Positions 1 to 5,137 of a stretch of 5,137 nt of DNA are shown here, in pieces. Source of the DNA: an uncultured Collinsella sp. (GTDB lineage: Bacteria > Actinomycetota > Coriobacteriia > Coriobacteriales > Coriobacteriaceae). The stretch lies in contig CAADUO010000020.1 in the NCBI GenBank assembly GCA_900752215.1, forward strand, positions 1 to 5,137. Reading direction: 5' to 3'. Below the pieces are notes generated by a model, which saw only the letters and a list, made by a program, of their open reading frames with translations, was not told where the DNA came from and ran no database searches. A program made the translations under genes and the position numbers. Every line of letters begins with the position of its first letter. Position 1 is the first letter of the stretch.

Positions 1-68
1 CGCTCAAAGATTTAGCTGGCAACCTGGTTAAAACCCTAGGTCCAAGCGCTGGCAAAGCTTCCTCTTAG
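1..68 (+). CDS. possible 3' end of an upstream gene (partial)
   Basis: Reading from base 3, 21 codons run without a stop to a TAG at 66-68. They give the tail LKDLAGNLVKTLGPSAGKAS followed by one more Ser. The composition, a short amphipathic stretch ending in small residues, would suit a protein C-terminus. The other two forward frames stop sooner (positions 13 and 29). No family can be recognised from so little, and an open run of this length can occur by chance. If real, its transcript could end at the hairpin at 456-493, which would leave an unusually long 3' region of nearly 400 nt. Confidence 0.3.
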   Translation, partial: LKDLAGNLVKTLGPSAGKASS

Positions 69-455
69 GGACATCAGGAGTAATCTTGCTTGCGAGTACG
101 GAATGAGTGCAAACAGATTGGATATCCCGGAGACGACAAAACATGAGAGTGCAAATTGAAACACAACGAACTACGACAACGCTCGAATTCTCAGTCGAGT
201 GGGAGTAGCAGGAACTGGCTTCTGAACTCGCATTTTGGTGCTGCCGAGTACCGCCTGATACTGTTTCGGCATCGCCGCAGAGCAAAGCCACCAGCGAAAT
301 AACGGGAATAACGGCCTCCGGACCCTCTGTAAACTGTATTTACCCAGGTCAGCAAACGGGAATATATAGGAGCGAAAATCGGTTTCCGCAGGTTCGGTAA
401 CCTCGAATACCACCGAATAGCGCCGCGTATCTTGCCGTATTTGGGCATTTTGAGC
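69..455. other. gene-poor spacer, less GC-rich than the rest
   Basis: No coding frame here looks real. The open frames on the minus strand (for example 191-457 and 28-291) have no ribosome binding site, begin at weak starts, and read as Arg/Ser/Cys-rich proteins without a recognisable domain. Composition is visibly closer to even than in the flanking genes. The 9-mer GAGTGCAAA occurs twice (105-113 and 147-155). The stretch could be a long 3' untranslated region, a small RNA, a decayed gene or a dispersed intergenic repeat. The sequence alone does not decide between these. Confidence 0.5.
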
Positions 456-493
456 AATTGCCTGAATGATTGATTATTCAGGCAATTTTACTT
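456..493 (+). terminator. Rho-independent terminator
   Basis: Arms AATTGCCTGAAT (456-467) and ATTCAGGCAATT (476-487) pair perfectly over 12 bp around an 8-nt loop, GATTGATT. They are followed on the + strand by TTACTTT, so the 3' flank is T-rich from 486 on. The stem is AT-rich at both ends but has a GCC/GGC core. The T-run is interrupted, so it is a moderate rather than textbook tail. On the minus strand the flank is a poorer U-tract (GCTCAAAATG), so rightward termination is more likely, though some bidirectional activity is possible. Confidence 0.7.
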
Positions 494-498
494 TGAGA

Positions 499-673
499 CA
501 CGGGGGCATGCGGGACTTTCGGGCCGCAAGGCCTCGTAGCAGAACGACCCTGTCCCGCCTTATATGCCGTGCTGCGAACAACGAGCTTCGCAACAGTATT
601 ATCGAGCCCCAGGCCCCGCGTAGGCGCCAAATTAAGTCGGCACCATCGGGTTGCAGCGAAGCAGCGGCAATCC
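499..673 (+). other. structured non-coding stretch with several hairpins
   Basis: Several inverted repeats lie nested or in series. GGCAT 505-509 pairs with ATGCC 564-568. Inside it GCGGGAC 510-516 pairs with GTCCCGC 552-558. Inside that is GGCC-GCAA-GGCC at 522-533, a 4-bp stem with a GNRA-type loop. Next, TGCGAA 573-578 pairs with TTCGCA 587-592. Last, GGGTTGC 648-654 pairs with GCAATCC 667-673 through one G-U pair. It lies between the terminator and the merR promoter, so it is not the merR leader as drawn. I do not recognise it as tRNA, SRP RNA, RNase P RNA or tmRNA. GC-rich DNA forms hairpins by chance, so this is a candidate only. Confidence 0.35.
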
Positions 674-685
674 CCACATGGGCAC

Positions 686-716
686 TTGACGGTGACGTAA
701 CGTCGCGCGCGATAAT
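686..716 (+). promoter_or_regulatory. merR promoter with 19-bp spacer and MerR-type operator
   Basis: The -35 box TTGACG (686-691) and the -10 box GATAAT (711-716) are separated by exactly 19 bp. That is longer than the usual 17 bp and typical of promoters activated by MerR proteins. The spacer holds the perfect dyad GACGT-A-ACGTC (694-704), with a further G692/C706 match outside one mismatch. Transcription would start near 723 and leave a leader of about 40 nt before the ATG at 763. The same arrangement recurs before the radical SAM gene, which implies autoregulation by the protein encoded directly downstream. Confidence 0.82.
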
Positions 717-762
717 AGGTTGCTAAACTACTTTGCGATTCCGCGTGCGAGAGGAGCACGGC

Positions 763-1509
763 ATGCCTGCATACAAAGATGATCTGATGACAGTTGGCGA
801 ACTCGCCCGTCGCGTGGGCGTGACCGTGCGCACCATCCAGTACTACGACCAAAAGGGCCTGCTGCACCCCAGCTCCAAAAGCGAGCAAAACCAGCGCCTC
901 TATTCGACCGACGACGAGGAGCGCCTCTATCGCATCCTCACCCTCAAGTTCCTCGGCTTCTCGCTCACGCAGATCAAGGAAGCAGAGGGCATCGACGACT
1001 GCCAGAAGCTCTCCGGCGCGCTTGACCATCGCATGTGCGAACTGGAACGCGAGAGCATGGAGATCCTGCGTAACATCAACACCATCAGCAACCTCAAAGA
1101 GCACCTGGCTGCGAGCGAGAGCGTGCGGTGGAGCGACTTCGCCCAAGCCATCAGCGATATGCAGAACCGTGAGGACGTGCTGTGGATGGCAATCAACGGG
1201 GAGGGCTGCGACGAAAGCAGCGTCCCAGAGCTCACCCACGAGGTGATCAACCGCTGGCACGAGCTCATGGGCGATACCATCGAGGCCATGCACGACGGCG
1301 TGCAGCCCCGAGACGAGCGCGGCCGCGAGCTGGCAGCGCGCTTCGAGCGCCTCGGCGGCATGCCCAGCGCCCTAACCGGCCTCAAGCGCCTTGCCAACCA
1401 GCGCACACAAGGCCCCAAGAAGTACGGTCGAGACTTCTACGCGGGCATCCAACGCAGAACGCTCAGCTTCCTCAAAGACGCGCTCGAGGCGCTGCACGAG
1501 CAGGCGTGA
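763..1509 (+). CDS. MerR-family transcriptional regulator, possibly TipAS-like
   Basis: DNA-binding regulator of 248 residues. Residues 9-75 form the MerR winged helix-turn-helix: MTVGELARRVGV, then TVRTIQYYDQKGLLHPS, the wing with QNQRLY, and the second helix pair LKFLGFSLTQIKEAEG. A long dimerisation helix follows at about 80-120. The remainder (about 125-248) contains WHELMGDTIEAMHDGVQPRD and ERGRELAARFERL, which resemble the TipAS ligand-binding fold of TipA-type regulators; this domain call is by eye only. Cys80, Cys92 and Cys149 do not form a known metal-sensing pattern. The ATG at 763 is chosen because GAGGAG (751-756) sits 6 nt upstream. A TTG at 733 would add ten residues but has no good site and falls close to the expected transcript start. 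The twin promoter/operator sites suggest it controls itself and the next operon. The effector is unknown. Confidence 0.92.
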   Translation: MPAYKDDLMTVGELARRVGVTVRTIQYYDQKGLLHPSSKSEQNQRLYSTDDEERLYRILTLKFLGFSLTQIKEAEGIDDCQKLSGALDHRMCELERESMEILRNINTISNLKEHLAASESVRWSDFAQAISDMQNREDVLWMAINGEGCDESSVPELTHEVINRWHELMGDTIEAMHDGVQPRDERGRELAARFERLGGMPSALTGLKRLANQRTQGPKKYGRDFYAGIQRRTLSFLKDALEALHEQA

Positions 1510-1645
1510 CGCACGACCCACTCATACTTGCAGAAGGACAAGTTATTCCTGTCAATGAAAAACCAGGCCCCAAACAGGGCGCCCGACCAGATCACAGCCT
1601 TGATCGGCATGACGCGCCGCTCGCCAACTTTTTCTCGTGCAGCAC

Positions 1646-1676
1646 TTGACCATGACGTAGCGTCGCCCGTTAACAT
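1646..1676 (+). promoter_or_regulatory. operon promoter with 19-bp spacer and MerR-type operator
   Basis: The -35 box TTGACC (1646-1651) and the -10-like box TAACAT (1671-1676) are again 19 bp apart. The dyad GACGT-A-GCGTC (1654-1664) lies at the same offset as in the merR promoter and has one mismatch in its outer symmetry. The shared blocks are GCACTTGAC before the spacer and TGACGTA plus CGTCGC within it. The start would be near 1683, giving a leader of roughly 23 nt with the site GAGAGGAA (1693-1700) before the ATG at 1706. It should drive the radical SAM gene and probably the transporter genes. Confidence 0.85.
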
Positions 1677-1705
1677 CCTCACTCGGTTTCGAGAGAGGAA
1701 AGACG

Positions 1706-2710
1706 ATGATCGTTTCATGGATGACGACCAACAAGTGCAACCTCAGGTGCGAGCACTGCTATCAGGACGCAGCGGACTGCGACAGCCGCGAGCTAACAAC
1801 GGTCGAGGGCAAGGCGATGATCGAGCAGATCGCGCGCGCCGGCTTCAAAATCATGATTTTCAGCGGCGGTGAGCCGCTCATGCGCGATGACATCTTCGAG
1901 CTCGTGGCGCACGCCGCGGCCCAGGGTCTGCGCCCTGTGTTTGGCAGCAACGGCACGCTGATCACCGACGAGGTCGCACGCAAACTCAAGGAGGCCGGTG
2001 CGTGCTCCATGGGCATCAGCATCGACAGCCTCGACGCGGCAAAGCACGACGCCTTCCGCGGCGTTGCGGGCGCCCACGCAGACACCCTCGCGGGCATCGA
2101 GGCATGCAAGCGCGCGGGCCTCGACTTCCAGATCCACACCACCGTGGTCAACTGGAATCGCAACGAGATCTGCGACATCACGGACTTTGCGCAAAGCATC
2201 GGCGCGGTCAACCACTCGATTTTCTTTCTCATCCCCGTGGGGCGCGGCAAGTACATCGAGGAAACGAGCCTCAAGGTGCTCGAGAACGAAGCGCTGCTCC
2301 AAGACATCATGCGCAAGGCTGCAGACGTCGACATCGACGTCAAACCCACCTGCGCGCCGCAGTTCACGCGCGTCGCCGACCAGCTCGGCATCCCAACCCG
2401 CTACACACGCGGCTGCCTGGCCGGCCTCACCTACTGCGTTATCGGCAGCGAGGGCATCGTGCGCCCATGTGCGTACATGACCGAGAACGCCGGCGATGTG
2501 CGCGAACAACCCTTCGATGAGATCTGGGCAACGAGCCCCGTGTTCGAGCGCCTGCGCACGCAGGCTTACGGCGGCAACTGCGGCGAGTGCGAGCACAACA
2601 AGCATTGCGGCGGCTGCAGGGCACGCGCGGCGTACTACCACGACGGCGACTACATGGCACAAGACGACTACTGCGCCTACGGGCAGAAGCTCGGCTGCAT
2701 GGGCGTCTAA
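1706..2710 (+). CDS. radical SAM/SPASM protein of the NirJ/AhbC/AhbD group (NirJ2-like)
   Basis: A 334-residue iron-sulfur enzyme. Cys11, Cys15 and Cys18 (CNLRCEHC) bind the [4Fe-4S] cluster that cleaves S-adenosylmethionine. SGGEP (53-57) is the SAM-contact motif, and GSNGTLIT and GISIDSLD mark later strands of the barrel. The C-terminus is a SPASM-type cysteine region: Cys237, Cys244 and Cys255, then Cys292, Cys295, Cys301 and Cys304 (CGECEHNKHCGGC), Cys323 and Cys331. These would hold one or more auxiliary clusters. KPTCAPQF (213-220), RGCLAG and GGCRARAAYY are features I associate with NirJ2 and the Ahb enzymes, which alter tetrapyrrole side chains in haem d1 and siroheme-dependent haem synthesis. 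Which reaction it performs is not readable here. No siroheme decarboxylase genes are in view, and the gene stands between a MerR regulator and a haem/siderophore-class importer. The start is supported by GAGAGGAA about 5 nt upstream. Peptide modification is an alternative, but no precursor-like small gene lies in either flanking gap. Confidence 0.9.
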   Translation: MIVSWMTTNKCNLRCEHCYQDAADCDSRELTTVEGKAMIEQIARAGFKIMIFSGGEPLMRDDIFELVAHAAAQGLRPVFGSNGTLITDEVARKLKEAGACSMGISIDSLDAAKHDAFRGVAGAHADTLAGIEACKRAGLDFQIHTTVVNWNRNEICDITDFAQSIGAVNHSIFFLIPVGRGKYIEETSLKVLENEALLQDIMRKAADVDIDVKPTCAPQFTRVADQLGIPTRYTRGCLAGLTYCVIGSEGIVRPCAYMTENAGDVREQPFDEIWATSPVFERLRTQAYGGNCGECEHNKHCGGCRARAAYYHDGDYMAQDDYCAYGQKLGCMGV

Positions 2711-2825
2711 GCTCTGACGACAAGAGCCCGCTGCTCGACAGCGACACGAGACCGGCGAGCAATCAACCGACGAAAACCAGCGGTGCCACGATCGGCAGCC
2801 GCACCAACGAGACAAGGAGAATCGC
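2711..2825 (+). other. 115-nt operon spacer
   Basis: The gap between the radical SAM gene and the binding protein contains no ATG before 2826 and no convincing promoter. GCTCT (2711-2715) pairs with AGAGC (2723-2727) directly after the stop codon, but no T-run follows, so it is not a terminator. It may only be an mRNA stability or processing hairpin. Transcription therefore probably continues into the transporter genes. Confidence 0.5.
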
Positions 2826-3827
2826 ATGAAGAGAATCGCAACAAAGACCTTCGCATGCATGTGTGCACTGGTCCTGGCGACAAGCGGGAGCGCGATGGTC
2901 GGATGCTCTGGCAATAGCTCCGGCAACGACGGCGCGCAGCAGGGCGCGACAAGCCAGGAGGCCGGCTACACCTTCACGGACGATCTGGGCAACCAGGTAA
3001 CCGTAAGCTCCCACGACCGCGTCGTCGCGGGCATGGGAAGCTTTGCGAACATCTGGGAGCTTGCCGGCGGCACGCTCGTCGGCGCGTCCAGCGATGCATT
3101 TTCCGATTACCACATCGAATCCAAGGCGGAAAAGGTCGGCGATTTTTCTTCTCTCAACGCGGAGTCCATCATCGCTCTCGACCCTGACTTCGTCATCCTG
3201 ACTGGTGCAAACTCCGGCCGCGGCGGCGGCGTCGCACAGACCGACCTCAAGGACACCCTGCAGGCGGCGGGCATCGCCGTGGCGTACTTCAACGTGACCA
3301 CCTTCGACGACTACCTGCGCATGCTCAAGACCTGCTGCGATATCACCGGTGACACCAAGGCATACGAAGAAAACGGCACTAACGTCGCCGAGAACATTGC
3401 CGCCATAAAGAAGAAGGCCGAGGGCAAAAGCGCTGGCAGCGTCGCGGTGCTGACCACGTACTCCGGCGGCACGCGCGTCCAGGCGTCCTCGACGCAGACG
3501 GGCACCATGCTCGCCGAGCTGGGCGCGAGCAACATCACCGACGCCGACAAGAGCCTGCTGTCCGACTACAGCCTGGAGTCCCTGGTCAAGGCCGACCCCG
3601 ATTTCATCTTCCTGCTGCCGATGGGCGACTCCGACGAGGCAGCGCAAAAGGCCCTCAAGGACCAGACCACGGCTAACCCGGCTTGGAAGGAGCTCACCGC
3701 CGTTAAGAAGGGTCGCGTCATCACGCTCGACCCCAAGCTGTTCCTCTACAAACCCAACAATAACTGGGATGACGCGTACGAGGAGCTGTACAAGGCCCTC
3801 TACGAGGACCAACACGAGCAGAAGTAG
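2826..3827 (+). CDS. ABC importer substrate-binding lipoprotein (FepB/BtuF/HmuT class)
   Basis: A 333-residue extracytoplasmic receptor for an iron-siderophore, haem or corrinoid importer. Residues 1-27 are a lipoprotein signal: MKR, a hydrophobic core, then SAMVGC with the lipidated Cys27. A Ser/Gly/Asn-rich linker follows to about residue 46. The mature part begins YTFTDDLGNQVTV, the usual opening of this family, and shows the class III layout: lobe one with LNAESIIALDPDFVIL (110-125), a linking helix at about 160-200, and lobe two with SLESLVKADPDFIFLLP (249-265). It ends in LFLYKPNNNWDDAYEELYKA (305-324), a typical closing motif. Length is normal. AAGGAGA (2814-2820) lies 5 nt before the ATG. 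The ligand cannot be assigned; the NirJ-like neighbour makes a tetrapyrrole attractive, but ferric siderophore is equally compatible with the fold. Confidence 0.93.
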   Translation: MKRIATKTFACMCALVLATSGSAMVGCSGNSSGNDGAQQGATSQEAGYTFTDDLGNQVTVSSHDRVVAGMGSFANIWELAGGTLVGASSDAFSDYHIESKAEKVGDFSSLNAESIIALDPDFVILTGANSGRGGGVAQTDLKDTLQAAGIAVAYFNVTTFDDYLRMLKTCCDITGDTKAYEENGTNVAENIAAIKKKAEGKSAGSVAVLTTYSGGTRVQASSTQTGTMLAELGASNITDADKSLLSDYSLESLVKADPDFIFLLPMGDSDEAAQKALKDQTTANPAWKELTAVKKGRVITLDPKLFLYKPNNNWDDAYEELYKALYEDQHEQK

Positions 3828-3836
3828 CACCTGATC

Positions 3837-4886
3837 TTGAAGGAAATACAGACAACAAGCTTACACGGGGAACGCAGGCACACTTTGCAGGCAAACGGAC
3901 GATTCGTGATGGCAATGGTTGCCGCAGCGGTGCTGCTGGGATGCACCGCGGTGCTCGGCATCGTTATCGGCTCGACCTCCGTCGGCATAGATGACGTGCT
4001 CGCGCTCGCCTTTGGCCCGGATGCTGATCAGACAGCGGCAAACGTCATCTGGAACATCCGCCTGCCGCGCGTGCTCGCCGCGCTTCTTGCCGGCGCCGCG
4101 CTCGCGCAGGCAGGTGCGCTCATCCAAGCTGCGCTCGACAACCCCCTCGCCAGCCCGAGCATAATCGGTGTGAACGCGGGCTCGGGTTTCTTCGTGCTGC
4201 TGGCGGCGTGCACGTTCCCCAACGCCTTTGGACTCGCTCCCGTAGCGGCCTTCCTCGGCGCGCTGTGCGTGGCGGGGCTCATCTTTGCTGTAGCGGGCCT
4301 TGGGGGCTCGTCACGCCTCACCGTCGTGCTCGCCGGCATGGCGTTCACGTCGATCTTCACTGCAGGCATGAACACGATCCTCATCGTGAATCCGGATGCC
4401 TACGTGGGAGCCTCCGGATTCTTAATCGGCGGCCTGTCCGGCGTCAAACTGGACGAGCTCATCGTCCCCAGCTGCGCGATCTGCGCGGTGCTGGTGCTCG
4501 GCCTGTTGCAGGGCACGCAGCTCAACCTGCTCTCGCTGGGCGAGCATCAGGCGCACTCCCTTGGCCTCAACGTCCGACGCACACGACTTGTCGCGCTGGT
4601 GTCTGCCGCCGCGCTCGCGGGTTGCGCAGTGAGCTTTGCAGGTCTCATCGGATTCGTGGGGCTCATCGTCCCGCACGCGGTCCGCACGCTGGTGGGCCAC
4701 GACAACCGCCGCGTCCTTGCGATGGCGCCGCTGTTGGGCGGGCTGCTGGTGTGCCTGTGCGATCTGCTCGCCCGAACGATGTTCTCCCCATATGAGATTC
4801 CCGTCGGCATTGTCTTGTCGCTACTAGGCGGGCCATTCTTCGTCTACCTGATCTTGCGCCGCGGGAAGAGAGGCCTCAATGGCTAG
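3837..4886 (+). CDS. ABC importer permease, FecCD/BtuC family
   Basis: An integral membrane subunit of up to 349 residues, the usual length for this family of roughly ten-helix permeases. It would form the channel as a homodimer. Family landmarks are IRLPRVLAALLAGAALAQAG (74-93), DNPLASPSIIGVNAGSG (101-117), the coupling region GEHQAHSLGLNV (235-246) that meets the ATPase, GLIGFVGLIVPHAVR (269-283), and the closing IPVGIVLSLLGGPFFVYLIL (321-340) followed by a positive tail. The stop of the binding protein lies 9 nt before the TTG at 3837. That start is the least certain point, because no clear Shine-Dalgarno sequence precedes it. In-frame TTG 3885, GTG 3906 and ATG 3909 are alternatives; the last two leave almost nothing ahead of the first helix. 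Coupling to the upstream gene may compensate. The 3' end overlaps the ATPase gene by 8 nt. Confidence 0.93.
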   Translation: MKEIQTTSLHGERRHTLQANGRFVMAMVAAAVLLGCTAVLGIVIGSTSVGIDDVLALAFGPDADQTAANVIWNIRLPRVLAALLAGAALAQAGALIQAALDNPLASPSIIGVNAGSGFFVLLAACTFPNAFGLAPVAAFLGALCVAGLIFAVAGLGGSSRLTVVLAGMAFTSIFTAGMNTILIVNPDAYVGASGFLIGGLSGVKLDELIVPSCAICAVLVLGLLQGTQLNLLSLGEHQAHSLGLNVRRTRLVALVSAAALAGCAVSFAGLIGFVGLIVPHAVRTLVGHDNRRVLAMAPLLGGLLVCLCDLLARTMFSPYEIPVGIVLSLLGGPFFVYLILRRGKRGLNG

Positions 4887-5137
4887 CGTACAACTGAGCG
4901 ACGTGTCCTTTGGCTACGGCGAGCGTGCCTTGTTCAGCAAGCTGACCCTCGAGCTCGCTGAAGGCAAGGTAACGAGCATCATCGGCCCCAACGGCTGCGG
5001 CAAATCATCGCTGCTTAAGCTTGCAAGCGGCATCTGCAAGCCCTGGAAAGGCAGCATCAGCGTGATGGGGCGCGATGTCAGCGCGCTTTCCTCCAAAGAG
5101 CGCGCGCGTCTGTTAAGTTTGTTGACGCAGGAGCACG
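4879..5137 (+). CDS. ABC importer ATPase, FecE/BtuD/HmuV class (partial, 3' end beyond window)
   Basis: The first 86 codons of the ATP-binding subunit that powers the importer. VQLSDVSFGYGERALFSKL (4-22) is the usual opening with the A-loop Tyr13. GPNGCGKSS (36-44) is the Walker A motif. LLTQEH at the window edge places Gln84 as the Q-loop glutamine. The signature motif, Walker B and switch histidine lie outside. The ATG at 4879 overlaps the permease stop by 8 nt, and GAAGAGAGG (4865-4873) lies 5 nt before it, so translation is probably coupled. The frame is open to the last base; the gene is cut by the window, not broken. Confidence 0.93.
   Translation, partial: MASVQLSDVSFGYGERALFSKLTLELAEGKVTSIIGPNGCGKSSLLKLASGICKPWKGSISVMGRDVSALSSKERARLLSLLTQEH

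Noticed and set aside
105..155. GAGTGCAAA repeated twice as the start of a CRISPR or iteron array
   Set aside because: Only two short copies are present, with no third unit or regular spacing.
191..457. Minus-strand frame of 88 codons within the upstream spacer
   Set aside because: The start is a TTG at the edge of the terminator stem with no ribosome binding site; the product is Arg/Tyr-rich with no recognisable domain. It could still be a repeat-borne frame, noted under the spacer finding.
466..726. Plus-strand frame of 86 codons before merR
   Set aside because: It begins inside the terminator hairpin, has no ribosome binding site, and runs through the merR promoter.
478..1293. Long minus-strand open frame opposite the 5' half of merR
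   Set aside because: It is the antisense shadow of a clear MerR gene, crosses the merR promoter and the terminator region, and shows no domain.
1555..1872. Small plus-strand frame as a possible peptide substrate of the radical SAM enzyme
   Set aside because: It has no ribosome binding site, spans the promoter and continues deep into the radical SAM gene in another frame. The low-complexity tail is an out-of-frame reading.
2711..2727. Hairpin just after the radical SAM stop as a terminator
   Set aside because: The 5-bp stem has no following T-run, and the downstream genes have no promoter of their own that I can see.
1793..2926. 377-codon minus-strand open frame opposite the radical SAM gene
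   Set aside because: It lies antisense to a fully recognisable radical SAM/SPASM protein. Long antisense frames are expected from GC-rich codon use.
2763..3830. 355-codon minus-strand open frame opposite the binding-protein gene
   Set aside because: Its Val/Leu/Gly-rich composition is a mirror of the sense codons, and the sense strand has a signal peptide, lipobox and family motifs.

Overview
The window is about 5.1 kb of high-GC bacterial DNA. It carries one compact set of genes, all on the + strand. Codon use is GC-rich, spacers are short, leaders have Shine-Dalgarno sites, and the binding protein is a lipoprotein with a lipobox. Together these suggest a Gram-positive anaerobe, perhaps an actinobacterium of the class Coriobacteriia (Collinsella/Eggerthella-like). 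The organism call is an inference from style and gene content, not from a marker gene.

Layout. Positions 1-68 may hold the last codons of an upstream gene. Positions 69-685 contain no convincing gene. This stretch has a less GC-rich part (69-455), a 12-bp perfect hairpin followed by a T-rich run (456-493, probable terminator), and a GC-rich stretch with several nested or consecutive hairpins (499-673). A MerR-family regulator with a possible TipAS-like effector region follows (763-1509). Next is a radical SAM/SPASM protein of the NirJ/AhbC/AhbD tetrapyrrole-modifying group, most like the NirJ2 subgroup (1706-2710). Then comes an ABC importer of the iron-siderophore/haem/cobalamin class: binding lipoprotein (2826-3827), FecCD/BtuC-type permease (3837-4886) and the first 86 codons of the ATPase (4879 to the window edge).

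How the parts fit. The most informative signal is a pair of near-identical promoters, one before merR (686-716) and one before the radical SAM gene (1646-1676). Each has a TTGAC-type -35, a -10-like box exactly 19 bp downstream, and the same dyad (GACGT-A-ACGTC or GACGT-A-GCGTC) at the same place in the spacer. An overlong spacer with a central dyad is the hallmark of promoters that MerR proteins activate by DNA distortion. The regulator therefore probably controls both itself and the radical SAM-transporter operon.

The combination of a ligand-responsive MerR regulator, a NirJ2-like radical SAM enzyme and a haem/corrinoid/siderophore-class importer suggests a small inducible regulon. It would import an iron- or tetrapyrrole-type compound and modify it, or a related intracellular tetrapyrrole. 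The ligand, substrate and product cannot be read from the sequence.
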